64,000 bases of DNA from Heterohyrax brucei (taxonomy: Eukaryota > Chordata > Mammalia > Hyracoidea > Procaviidae), in contig CM053140.1 in the NCBI GenBank assembly GCA_028571685.1, positions 223,467,323-223,531,322 of the forward strand, read 5' to 3'. The translations under genes and the position numbers were made by a program. Under the pieces are notes generated by a model, which had not been told where the DNA came from, made no database searches, and was given only the letters and a program-made list of their open reading frames with translations. Of the stretch, positions 24,277 to 34,439 are shown in pieces (positions within the stretch are counted from its first letter, which is position 1; each line of letters opens with the position of its first letter).

Positions 24277-24714
24277 TTGATCCATTTATTTTTGTGTTGC
24301 TGATGTTTTCTGTGTTGCTCTTAATAGTCTGTTCTGGGTCATTCTTAATGGTTTCCTTTTCATCTTTTACACTGTTGGTTTTGGGTTTGTTGAGACTCCT
24401 GTATTATGTTTCTTGTTTTATGTGTCACATTATTAATTTGCTTTGTTCCTACTCCTATGATCACAATTAATATTTTAAGTTTAAACCAGACTTTAACTTC
24501 TGCATGTCTTTTTAATTTCCTCACCATCTGAAAGGGTTGTGACTACTGTAATATATCCCTCTTTGTAAGGTTATGTCATAGTTTTCACAGTGTTAAGATC
24601 ACTGTTTATCTTCCTTTAATATTGTAGCTTTGATTGAGCTTTGTGACTTCCCTAACTGAGTGGGATTCTGGATGCCATGTGCTGTGTTGCCTCCTTAAGT
24701 ATACACTTGATGTT

Positions 24715-25558
24715 TTTCTTTTTCTAACAAAGAGCTTCTTTCAGTATTTCTTGCAGTTTTGATCTGGTTTTAAAAGTCTGTAAGCTTCTGTTTGTCTGTG
24801 AATGTCTTAATTTCCTCTTCATATTTGAGAAAGAGTATTGCTGAATATATAATTTTTGGTTGGAAGTTTTTCTCTTTCAAGACTTTGAATGTGTCATCCC
24901 ACTGCCTTGTTGCCAACATGGCTTCTGCCTAGAAGTCAGACAAAAGCCTACAGAGCTTCCCTTTGTATGTTAGCTTTGTTTAAGCCTTGCTGTGTTTGAG
25001 AGTCTCTCTTTGTGATTCATTTTATTAAACTTGATTATAATATATCTTGGGTATTTTTTGGAGTCCAGTTATTTTGGGGGGTGTTCAATAAGCATCTTGG
25101 ATAACGAACTCTACAATACTCTGTATTTTCATCTATCCCTCCCTGTTCAGGAACTCCAATTATTTATAGATTATTCCTTAAATGGAGTCTGGCATGTTTC
25201 TTAATGCTTCTTTGTTTTTCTTGTTGCTTCTCTTTGATTTCTCTTCATAAATGCTGGTGTTAGTTACTCTGTCCTCAAGCACACTAACTCTGACTTCTGT
25301 CTCCTCAATTCTGTTCTTTTGGCTTTGGATTCAGTTGTCTAACTGTAATTTTGTTATTGATCTGCTGGATTTTAGATCGTTGATGTTGCATCAGCTGAAA
25401 TAGCTTACTTAATTTTTCATTTTCTTCTGCCACATTTTGTTTAATCTCTAGGAGGGCTCTATACATAATTATTTTGTACTTGACTTCTGGTAATTTCAGA
25501 AAGGCTTCTTTATCTGGGAATTTTTTGATTCTTTATTTTGGGAGTTTTCCAGAGCCAT
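24715..25558 (-). pseudogene. L1-C ORF1 remnant
   Basis: The start codon position is 25558-25556 and the same N-terminal and C-terminal blocks as in L1-B can be followed at DNA level (for example around 24840-24960). No long open frame remains. Confidence 0.7.
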
Positions 25559-26893
25559 GGTAGATTGCTTCTTTAAATGGTTAGCTATTGATTGTAGCCT
25601 TTGTGCCATCAAGAAACTGGTTTCTCTGGTGTTACCTCAACAGGAGCTGAGGCATAGTTCTAAAGGGAGTGTAAGGGCACTACTAGATTTGGCCACCAAT
25701 TACCTCTGTGAACTCTAGTGTCTGGATCCAGGTGGACTCTCTGGACTGGCTGCTAAAGGTGGCAGTTACTTGTGGCAACTCACTGTCATTACACCAGTTG
25801 AGCCTATGGTGTACCTCAGGGAATAGAAGAGAAAATGATACCCCCCACTTGGCTGCCCAGGACCACTGCACTCTGTAGATATGTTAGCTTGAAAACTTTA
25901 TTTGCTCAGAGGGGCACTGTGCAGTGTCTACCGAAGGTAGCTGGGATCTCAGCAGTGGAAGTCTCTACCACCTGTCTGGTGAAGAATATGCCCTATTTAT
26001 GGAGTCACTGGGGAGCTCTCAGCTGATGCTATGATGTGGATCACTGAAGGGTGGAACAGATGCTGCCACCCTACTCAGCAGTCAGTTCTCCAGGTGTTCT
26101 TATTTTTAAAAAGGTGCTTTACTGCTGTGGGAGGAACTATTCATCAGCTGCTGAAGTCAGTCAGGCCCTCAGGTTGGCAGGCCCTGCCTCCCAGCTGACA
26201 CAAAAGTACCTCATGGGCTGTTCCTAGACACTATGATATTGTTCAAAGAAGGGAGGGCATAGGGCTTTATTGCCCACTTCTGCCATGTCCCACCCATAAC
26301 GCTAGGCACCAGTAGTCTTCAACATAGTTTTTCTGCTGGAGAAATATGATCTAGACAGGGATTACTGCTCAGTCTAAGAATTAGCCCCAGCTGAGACCTC
26401 CCAGTGGCTGACTCCACCTTTCAGCTGACCAAGATTGCACCTTACCTGAGCTGACCTTCGTGCCATGAGATAGCAGAATCTATGGCACAGCTCAGAAAAG
26501 AGAGCGTGGAGGTACCCTGGTGCCCTCAGTCAGTAGCCAGGCTCTCAAAATGTGGCTATCCAAGCACAGTCTCTCTGCTGCACTATACACTGTTTACTTA
26601 AGCCTGCGGTTCAGCATATTTGCTGGCTCATGCTCAGTTCCTGCCTCCCGGATGATGAAGAAGGCATCAGTACCTGCAATCCTTCCAAATGATCTGTCAG
26701 CAGAAGCAGGACTCAGAGTGCTGCTGCCTCATCTTTGAGAAAGGAAGTTTCTCCCTTACTGGTGCTTAGTACAATCTGACAATCCTATGCCAGATCCTAG
26801 GGTTCTCAGGATGTCAACACTGCTCCATTCAATTATCATTCCAGGAATTAGTTCTCAGAGGGAATCAAGGAGACATTGGCCGCGCCCCCATGA
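25559..26893 (-). promoter_or_regulatory. L1-C 5' UTR, long form
   Basis: About 1.3 kb that partly align with the other L1 5' UTRs, including repeated blocks of the GGACTC/CACTGGG type. No open frame of interest. Confidence 0.6.
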
Positions 26894-28737
26894 TGAGAAA
26901 TTTTGAGGGGTATTCTTGAGCTCTGTGCATGCTCTGTGCAGGCTCAGCAGGGAGGAGTGGGGTAATTTGTCAGGAATGTTTGCCAAGGGCTCTCCTGGAA
27001 TGTGGAGTGGGCAGGGGGTTGGTGATAGAGCAAGGAGGACATGTGTGTACCTTGTAGAATAGAGACATTTGGCCTCGAGTATCTTTGGCTCTTACCCAGA
27101 GGGACTTCCTTAGGGCTGATAGGAATTCAACGGGGAGTGTCTCTGAGGAACAAACTAATAAACAAGAGGCTAAGTAGTGAGTGGTTCTTTGAAAGTCCTA
27201 GTAAGATAGCCTCCAGAAAATCCACCCAAACCAGATGAGTGTACAATAAGCTTTAAATATCTCCCACGTAGATAGAATGTGAAGCTATTACACGAAGTTG
27301 AGTCTGAGTTTAAAGTGTGTAAACTGACAAAAACGTTTGGAGTTATCTCATAGATTCCATTAAAAATGATGCAAATAGTACTCAGGAAACAGACTCATTG
27401 CACTGGGACATTACCTTGCAAGCTCTTTCCTTGAATATGTAGTAAATGTTAACATCATTGAACATCTTGGCATGTATCTTCACATCCTACATGGCAGAGT
27501 TTGGGAGAACTGGGATTTTATCTCTACATTTCAAGGGTAAAGATGCAGAATGAGTGATTCAGAGCACATAGTTGTGTGGAGACCTGAGGCTAATGGGAAT
27601 GATACTATTCAGACTTATTTTCTGAGATTATTTTTTCCTTAGACCCAACTGTCTGGGAGCTCATAAGATTTCATTTATGCTGTCGTTTCCTGGCAGCTGG
27701 AAAGTGCTTAGGAATTTGAAAATGACTATGTGACACCTTTTTGTTTAAGACACAAGGAAAGCTTTAACCATGACCCAGAGGGAATTAGGTCTTATTTCTT
27801 CTTTTGACATATCCATATCTGTAGTCTCCGGTGTTGTTAAATAATGACAGATAGTGCTAGATGTATAATGGAAAATAAGATCAGAGAGAGAGGGAATAAA
27901 CACCGATTTTATACATGTACAAGTTTTCAGATGATTTTAGGGTCCTTCCATTAGCCAAGTTTCTAGAGAAAATCATTTAACATAATTAACTCAATGGCAG
28001 TGGGTTTGGTTTTTTGAATACTGTTGCTGCCAGATGTATTTTTTAATGTTCAATGATAGAAAATTTTTTAGGGTAAGTATAGGGGGAAGAGACTGAAAAG
28101 CAAAGTGCCTTGTTTTGGGTTCTAAAATCTCTGGTGATTCTAAATCATAATAATGATGGCACGAGTCATTCGGTTTCTTTAGCACTGAATGGAGATGAGG
28201 TACTGTGAAGTACAAAGAGATGGTAACAATGTATTTAAGGTAAATTGCTAACAGGACAGCCATATATCTCCTGTTTGATCATCATAAAAATTGTGTGCTT
28301 GTATAAAATCAGTGTATTAGGCAATGAAGAATGAGTCCATCAAATGAAAATTTAAATTCTGTAAAGAGACGTAGGGAGAAATATTCAAGGGAAAGGAAAT
28401 GAATTGAAATTAGGTCAAAGGAAATGAACTTGGGACACGAATATGTTCCCCTAAGCAGGACTAATGGATTTCAGAAATGTCTCTTGGAGGGGGTAAACTA
28501 GAAGCAAACTGTGAGAGTCAGTCCTGTTCTCTGCCCTGGGAGGCAAAGTGACAAATTACTAAAGCTCTGCTTACAGCCTGTTAGAAAACAGAATTTTTCT
28601 CTTTCCCCTTAGAAATCTTTACTTTTCCTAGTTAATATATGGACATGGATTTTCTCCCAACAGATACGCATTTGTTAGAACTTTGGTTTAAAAATTTATA
28701 TATTTATATGGATAATCTCACTCTTGGTCTCTAGCAT
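26894..28737 (+). other. Unique intronic sequence
   Basis: No exon of RGS5 and no clear repeat found. A comparison with RGS5 exons 1-3 at protein level by eye was negative. Confidence 0.5.
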
Positions 28738-28890
28738 ATAAAAACTAAACAAACCTATTGCCATGGAGTCAATTCTGACTTAGAAACACTATAGAACAGG
28801 GTAGAACTGCCTCCATAGGGTTTCTAAGGAGCACATAGTAGATTCAAACTGCTGACCTTTTGGTTAGCAGCCATAGCTCTAAACCACAAT
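28738..28890 (-). mobile_element. AfroSINE, antisense
   Basis: CCTATTGCCATGGAGTCAAT, then GGGTAGAACTGCCTCCATAG, CTGACCTTTTGGTTAGCAGC and the tRNA-like end. Confidence 0.85.
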
Positions 28891-29339
28891 GCACAAGTGT
28901 TTCCCTAGTGTTTGTAGTCTGAGCTTAAAGGGAAGGAAAGTAAATATTGGTAGATTTAGAATGTTTTTTTCATTATTTTCTCCAGTGCTTTCTTAAACTC
29001 TTATAATGCCATTTACTCATGTGCCACTTAGATCCTGGAGCTGGAGGGGTAAGAAAGATAAAGAGAACAAAACATTTAGGCTCCCAAATCTTGTAATATT
29101 TTACATATGTACAAGTATATATACACCCACATATCTATTTATTAGTAATAGTTGTATACATATATATTTTTAAGTTGTAAGCTGAAGTTTGTTCTTCAGT
29201 GTTTACCAGCAACAAAACACTGAAAACAGAATTAGCATAGTTATATTACACTTAACACATTTAAATCTGTAATTGATTGTTAAGTAAATTAATGATTTAA
29301 CCTGTTTCAAAAACAAACATGTTACTGATAACTGCATGT

Positions 29340-29515
29340 CCTTCTCCCACTCATCCTTTAGGTATATGCTGAATGCCACCTCTTCATGGAGGCTTTCTCT
29401 AATGTAACTGACATTAGGACCCTGCTGACACTATCTTTCATGTTTCCTTCATTGTGTAATGCATTTGTTTACTTTTTTATTTTCTTTCTGCTTCCCCGAT
29501 AAATAAATAAATAAA
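29340..29515 (+). mobile_element. L2 LINE 3' portion
   Basis: GAATGCCACCTCTTCATGGA, GGCTTTCTCTAATGTAACTG and TTTCTGCTTCCCCGATAAAT follow the L2 3' region. Confidence 0.6.
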
Positions 29516-29996
29516 AGATTATAAGTCATGTATCTCATTATCAATGTTACTTAAACAGCTAAGCCGAGTTTTTAACTTATTTTCTCTTTGGTAATGATTA
29601 GTGTGCCGAATAGCATCAGTGTTAATTGTGTTCCTTGATGCCATATATTATTTAACATTCATCACCCAAATACACAATTTACTCAAAATTTTTTACAAGA
29701 TAGTGTGGTAAATGCCTATGTCATGTTCCCTATGGCTTGTCATGATGAGCAAGGGCTGAAGTGCCATGTTCTCTGCTCTCTCCCCACATCTCTTCCCTGT
29801 CCCTCATTCATCCTAATGAGAGAATAAAGCAAGGAAGATATGAAATAACTAAAACTGTGCCTAGGGTAGCATCGGTAAACCTTTTCATTTTCCCACTGAT
29901 AGGACATTTGTTCTGGCCTTATATTTTTCTCAGTCTTACTGTAGTAGAAAGCAGGTAGCCATTAATGAATGGTTTTTGCTCCAAGAAGTTGAATCA

Positions 29997-30205
29997 CAAG
30001 GTTACTGAGAAGTAGCTTAGAATAATGGGTAAGTGCAGGGGCTCTGAAGCCAGAGTGTCCAGGTTTGACTCCTGGCTCTACCACTTACCAGCTAGTTAGT
30101 TGTAGACAAGTCACTGACCCTCTGGCCTCAATTTTAAGATGAGATGGTAATAGTGTCTGCCTCTTAAGTATGTCATACAGATTCAAGCAATTAATATTTG
30201 TAGGA
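29997..30205 (+). mobile_element. MIR SINE, sense
   Basis: GGGGCTCTGAAGCCAGAGTG, CCTGGCTCTACCACTTACCA and AGACAAGTCACTGACCCTCT give a nearly complete MIR. Confidence 0.85.
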
Positions 30206-30267
30206 TTCTTAATCCACTGACATACACAGTGAATAAATTTACATGGATTATCCCATAAAAGAATATA

Positions 30268-30421
30268 TAAAAATCAAAAAACTCATTGTTGTCAAGTTGA
30301 TTCTGACTCATAGCAAACAGTGTAGAACTGCCCATAGAGTTTCCAAGAAGTTGCTGGTAAAATTGAACTGTCAACTTTTGATTAGTAGCTGAGCTCTTAA
30401 CCACTGTGCCTCCAGGGCTCA
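30268..30421 (-). mobile_element. AfroSINE, antisense
   Basis: GTTGTCAAGTTGATTCTGAC, GTGTAGAACTGCCCATAGAG and GCTCTTAACCACTGTGCCTC. It lies about 55 bp before the L1-D insertion site. Confidence 0.85.
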
Positions 30422-30475
30422 ATAATAAAATACAGTATTTGATAAATGGATATGTACATACATTTTCTCCAATCA

Positions 30476-30487
30476 ATTTTGTTTCTT
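30476..30487 (+). repeat. Target-site duplication of L1-D, upstream copy
   Basis: The 12-mer ATTTTGTTTCTT sits directly before the T-rich L1 tail. It is identical to 32384-32395. Confidence 0.85.
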
Positions 30488-32383
30488 TTTTATGTACTTT
30501 ATTTATTGTGATTGACTGAAAGTGTACAATTCAGTCTAAATTTGCATGCCTGCCTATGTGCAGCTCCTACTGTTCTACTTGCCTGGTGACAGCACACTCC
30601 TGCTTTCTGTTCCATACATGTCATAGCCTCTTAACAATCTCCTGTCTCCTCTTCTCCACCCTGTCCACTCCCCTCTAGCACGAGGCCAGTAGGACAGCAT
30701 CCTGTAGACACATAAAACCATAAAGTGCACACACAACATGGTCACTCTGTGTCACCAAGTCCAATCTTTCCCTGTCTAAGGAGTTGACCTCAGTAATCAC
30801 TTATGGACAGGAGCAGCATCGGGACTGGGGGCCATGCTCTCAGGGGAACACTGTGGCCTTTGGACCATCAGTTGCAATCTTTTAGTGGAGTTCTCAGGGT
30901 GCACTCCTTTTTATTCTCATGTTGCCACTGAGACTCAACTTTATGAGCCCCATCATGGCTGTCACTGGTGGTGGCCGGGCACCATCTGGTTATTCTGGTC
31001 ACATGTTGATGTAATCACTTATTCCCTTGAGTCTTTTTGTCTTCTGGGTTCTCTTTCCCCCATGTTGTTTTGGTCCTTGGTGATCATCTGTTCCTGCTGA
31101 GTCAGGACTATTTGGTGTATCTCAGATGGCAGCTTTTTAGACCCCAGATGCCACTCACCAATATGGGGTGTGGAAGACTCTCTTAGCAGTGGGCTAGTTA
31201 TGCCATTTGGCCTTGGTGTCCTCTGGGAGTGTGGTCCCCAGACTCCACCCCTTCTACTCTGTCCTTGCAATATTGGGTTAAGATTGGAAGAGTATTCATG
31301 TTATGATGAAACCCACTTAAATCGATCTTCTTTCTAATGTGTGCTGTCACTGATTTCATCCAACCAAATTTTATCTGATCTGCAACCAGCCGTCTCCCTC
31401 TCTCCCTTCCCTCCCTAGCAGCCACCAAAGAGTCTTTTCTGCTGTACATGAGTCTCTTTTTAAGTCTTTATAGTAGGGGTCTCATACAATATTTGTCCTT
31501 GTGCTGCTGACTAATTTCACTCAACACAGTGTCTTCCAGTTGAAACCAAGTTATGAGATGTTTCCTAAAATCATCATTGTTCTTTATCGTTACATGGTGT
31601 TCCATTGAGTATATATACCATAGTTTATTTATCCAGTCATCTGTTGTTGGACATCTGGGTTAATTCCATCTTTTTGCTATTGTGCACTGTGCTGCAATAA
31701 ACATTCATGTGCATGTATCTGTTCATGTGAATGCCCTTGCTTCTGTAGGATATATTCCAAGCAATGGAATTACTGGGTCAAATGGTATATCTATTTCCAA
31801 CTTTTTAAGGAAGCACCAGATTGCTTTCCAAAGAGGTTGTACCATTTTGCAATTTCAACAGCAGTCTAGGAGAGTTCCAATTTCTCCACACTCTCTCCAG
31901 CGTTTGTTGTTTTGTGTTTTTTGGATCATGGCCAACCTTGCTGGGGTGAGGTGATATCTCATCATAGTTTTGATTTGCGTTTCTTTAATAGCTAATGATG
32001 GTGAGCATTTCTGCATGTGTCTTTTGGCTGCCTGGATATCCTCTTTAGAGAAGTATCTGTCCATCTCCATCACTCATCATTTAATTGGATTATTTGTCTT
32101 TTTCTTGTTGATATTTTTAGTACCTTGTAGATTGTGGAGATCAGATGCTGGCCCCACATATAGTTGCCAAGTATTTTTTTTTCCCATTCTCTAGGTGGTC
32201 TTTTAATTCTTTTGATAAATTCTTTGGATGAGCAAAAGTGTTTGATTCTCAGCATTTCCCATTTATCTATTTTCTCTTCTGTTGATCATGCTTTGTTTGT
32301 CAGTTTATGAAGTCTGTCTACATTGTGTATTAAAATTTCCATTGTTGATCCTATTTTTTCTTGGGCAAGCTTTATCATTTTCG
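30488..32383 (-). mobile_element. L1-D, 5'-truncated antisense L1 abutting RGS5 exon 4
   Basis: An L1 of about 1.9 kb lies antisense to RGS5. On the + strand it starts with a T-rich tail, then the 3' UTR (30500-31467), then the ORF2 C-terminal part (31468-32383), and is cut off at its 5' side. The ORF2 part includes the linker just after the RT domain ([16 protein letters not shown]) and the Cys-rich end, broken by frameshifts. Both flanks carry the identical 12-mer ATTTTGTTTCTT, a normal target-site duplication. Read on the minus strand it begins AAGAAA, as expected for L1 endonuclease nicking. Confidence 0.9.
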
Positions 32384-32400
32384 ATTTTGTTTCTTGATAG
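32365..32400 (+). promoter_or_regulatory. Exon 4 splice acceptor rebuilt from a target-site duplication plus antisense L1
   Basis: The AG at 32399-32400 is preceded by ATTTTGTTTCTT, which is the 3' copy of the L1-D target-site duplication. Upstream of 32384 the sequence aligns with antisense L1 ORF2 (compare 15955-15985). A YTNAY-type branch candidate, TTTAT, places its A about 27 nt before the exon, inside L1 sequence. The use of that branch point is inference. Confidence 0.7.
32384..32395 (+). repeat. Target-site duplication of L1-D, downstream copy, serving as polypyrimidine tract
   Basis: This copy matches the upstream one in all 12 bases. It is followed by GATAG and then exon 4, so it forms the pyrimidine tract of the acceptor. 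Confidence 0.85.
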
Positions 32401-32567
32401 ATGGACTTGCCAGCTTCAAAAACTTCCTGAAGTCTGAGTTCAGTGAAGAAAACCTTGAGTTCTGGATTGCCTGTGAGGATTACAAGAAGATCAAGTCCCC
32501 TGACAAGATGGCTGAGAAGGCAAAGGAAATTTATGAAGAATTTATCCAAACTGAAGCTCCTAAAGAG
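32401..32567 (+). CDS. RGS5: RGS5 exon 4 (first large exon of the RGS domain)
   Basis: This internal coding exon of 167 bp encodes 55 whole codons after a split codon (phase 2 start, phase 0 end). RGS5 is a GTPase-activating protein for Gi and Gq alpha subunits, prominent in pericytes and vascular smooth muscle. The peptide runs from [13 protein letters not shown] through [16 protein letters not shown] to FIQTEAPKE, the first half of the RGS fold. The SEEN motif holds the residues matching RGS4 Glu87 and Asn88 that contact G-alpha. The acceptor is TTTCTTGATAG before AT-GGA. The donor is GAG followed by gttggt, with T at +3, a weaker match than gtaagt. The reading frame joins exon 5 exactly. 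As I recall the human protein, a few positions differ conservatively (for example Asn in FKNFL and Asp in SPDKM). RGS4, RGS8 or RGS16 fit the peptide less well. An antisense L1 abuts the acceptor. Confidence 0.93.
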
Positions 32568-32984
32568 GTTGGTCCTGAGATAGAGGTAGATGAGTAAGGG
32601 CAGTGAGAGTTAGCTCAACTGCCCAGGAAGAATATACATCTGAGTTACAGGCCTATGAATTTGGAGTCTAGGAGTACTCCTCTTAGGGAGTAGGCCACAC
32701 TTATTAAGCACCTACTGAGGGCAAAGATGAGCAATATGGTCAAGCAGATGTAAATGTGACTCCTATGGGGAATGCTTCCAGTCAGATGAACCTTACTTGA
32801 GTAATAAATAATCCTACTTGGCAGTAATACCTCTTGAGTGATCTTGGATAATTTGTTATATCTCTCTGAACTTAGTTTCTTTTCTTTCTTTCTCCCTCTC
32901 TCTTTTCTGTTATGAAGTTTTATTATCATGTTTTTGAAGTTTACACAGAATACTAGGTTTCCATTTAACAATTTCTGTACATTT

Positions 32985-33145
32985 GTTCAGAGCCCTAGTG
33001 GTATACTGGTTAAAAGCCTGGATGCTAACCAGAAGATTGGTTTGAATCCACCAGCCATTACTTGGATATTCTTTGGGGCAGTTCTACTCTTTCCTGTAGG
33101 GTTGCTATGAGTCAGAATGTACTTGATGGCAATGAGTATGCTATA
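32985..33145 (+). mobile_element. AfroSINE, sense, intron 4
   Basis: AGAGCCCTAGTGGTATACTG, box B GGTTTGAATCCACC, and tail GGGTTGCTATGAGTCAGAAT. Confidence 0.85.
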
Positions 33146-33164
33146 CTTTTATTAACTGATATTG

Positions 33165-33352
33165 GTTGCACTTTTCATAGAACAGTGGTTAAAGCAACTG
33201 CTAACTGAAAGGTCAATAGTTTGAAACTACCAGTGGCTCCATGGGAGAAAGATGTGGCAGTCTGCTTCCATACAGATTTATAGCCTTGGAAACTCTACAG
33301 GGTCACTACAAACTGTGAGTCAGAATTGACTTGGTGCCAGTGAGTTTTGGCT
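33165..33352 (+). mobile_element. AfroSINE variant, sense, intron 4
   Basis: Head ACAGTGGTTAAAGCAACTGC, body GATGTGGCAGTCTGCTTCCA and tail GTGAGTCAGAATTGACTTGG. The body differs from the common form, so it is a separate subfamily. Confidence 0.75.
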
Positions 33353-33392
33353 AGGTTAACATTCTCATTACTGTCATATGTTACTTAGCTAA

Positions 33393-33560
33393 GGCAAAGT
33401 CAAAGCCAATGCCTCAAGTCGATTCTGACTCATAGTGACCCTATATGTCAGAGTAGAACTGCCCCATACAGTTTCCAAAGAGCACGTGGTGGATTTGAAC
33501 TGCCAAACTTTTTGTTAGCAGATGTAACATGTAACCACTATACCATGAGGGTTTCCATTA
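33393..33560 (-). mobile_element. AfroSINE, antisense, intron 4
   Basis: AAGTCGATTCTGACTCATAG, GTAGAACTGCCCCATACAG and a decayed tRNA-like head at the right. Confidence 0.85.
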
Positions 33561-33599
33561 TGTGTTACTTAATATCTACAATATATTCTGTGAAATAGG

Positions 33600-34020
33600 A
33601 CATTATGTGATGTGGACGTTAGGCAAGCACCACATTATATATAGGCCATCCCCAGGTTACAAACATCTACTTATGTGTGTAGTTGTGACCTAACTTGTGT
33701 AAAACCTATTATATTAAAACCTAATGAGAGCCTGCTTCTGGTTATCCTCATTATCGCTGCTGCCACAAAAGTGGCTGAGATGGGAGCAGAGAGAGATGAA
33801 ACAAGTGAGGATGGAACAGAGTAACCCTCCCGCCCCTGCTGTTTCAACAGCCTGAGGAGCAGGAACCGGCCTAGCTCTGCAGCTCCCCCCAACCTACCCC
33901 ACTGCCTACATGCCCACTGGAAAAGCCCAAGAGCCTGCATCCAGAGCCATGTATTGTGCCTCACCTGCCTGTTTCCCACTCACGCGGCAAGAGTAGATTT
34001 TAGAGTCTTTAAAACCACTT
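33600..34020. repeat. Possible interspersed repeat with GC-rich part
   Basis: GGCCATCCCCAGGTTACAAA recalls a dispersed mammalian repeat, and 33800-33990 is unusually GC-rich for this intron. The open frame on the minus strand has no domain. Class not assigned. Confidence 0.3.
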
Positions 34021-34027
34021 CGATAAA

Positions 34028-34190
34028 AAATGAAATCCACTGCTGTTGAGTGTGTTCCAACTCATAGTGACCCTATAGGACAGAGTAGAACTGCCTCATA
34101 GAGTTTCCAGCGAGCGTCTGGTGGATTTGAACTGCCAGCCTTTTGGGTGGCAGATACAGCACTTAACTGCTATACCTGCAGTATTTCCTT
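34028..34190 (-). mobile_element. AfroSINE, antisense, intron 4
   Basis: TCCACTGCTGTTGAGTGTGT, GTAGAACTGCCTCATAGAGT and GAACTGCCAGCCTTTTGGGT. Confidence 0.85.
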
Positions 34191-34439
34191 AAAACCATTT
34201 AGGGGAAAATAATAAGCAAAAGGAAAACTGCTTTTTTTTAAAAAAAAAAGGACTGTCAATATACATGTAGTCAGACTTTGCCCAAACAGGCATTATGTGA
34301 CACTTGACTATATTTCTGTTCTGTTCTGTTTGTTCCATTTCCATTAATCTAACTTCCCTGCTCCCTCATTTACCTTTTCAGCTTTGCTTAGGGTAAATGT
34401 TGGCTGGTTTCATAAAGATTATTTTTTAAAGGAGCACAC

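Larger units (their letters stand above)
21218..26893 (-). mobile_element. L1-C, antisense L1 with internal deletions
   Basis: The element begins with a T-run and the 3' UTR (TATTATGACTGAGTCAAAAT at 21234), jumps at about 21397 into the middle of ORF2, jumps again at about 22112 (missing the part matching 16510-16940 of L1-B), and then follows ORF2, ORF1 and the 5' UTR to about 26893. The 5' end GACATTGGCCGCGCCCCC looks shortened compared with L1-B. It lies head to tail with L1-B. Confidence 0.85.

Noticed and set aside
1..32400. Search for RGS5 exons 1-3 upstream of exon 4
   Set aside because: I looked for the N-terminal RGS5 peptides on the + strand in the non-repetitive parts and found none. 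They probably lie left of the window.
32286..32549. 87-codon minus-strand open frame across exon 4
   Set aside because: It begins as the antisense of RGS5 exon 4 and continues into L1-D ORF2. It is a chance fusion of two unrelated sequences, though it shows how directly L1 abuts the exon.
33671..33979. 102-codon minus-strand open frame in intron 4
   Set aside because: It coincides with the GC-rich part of a possible repeat. No recognisable domain or splice context.
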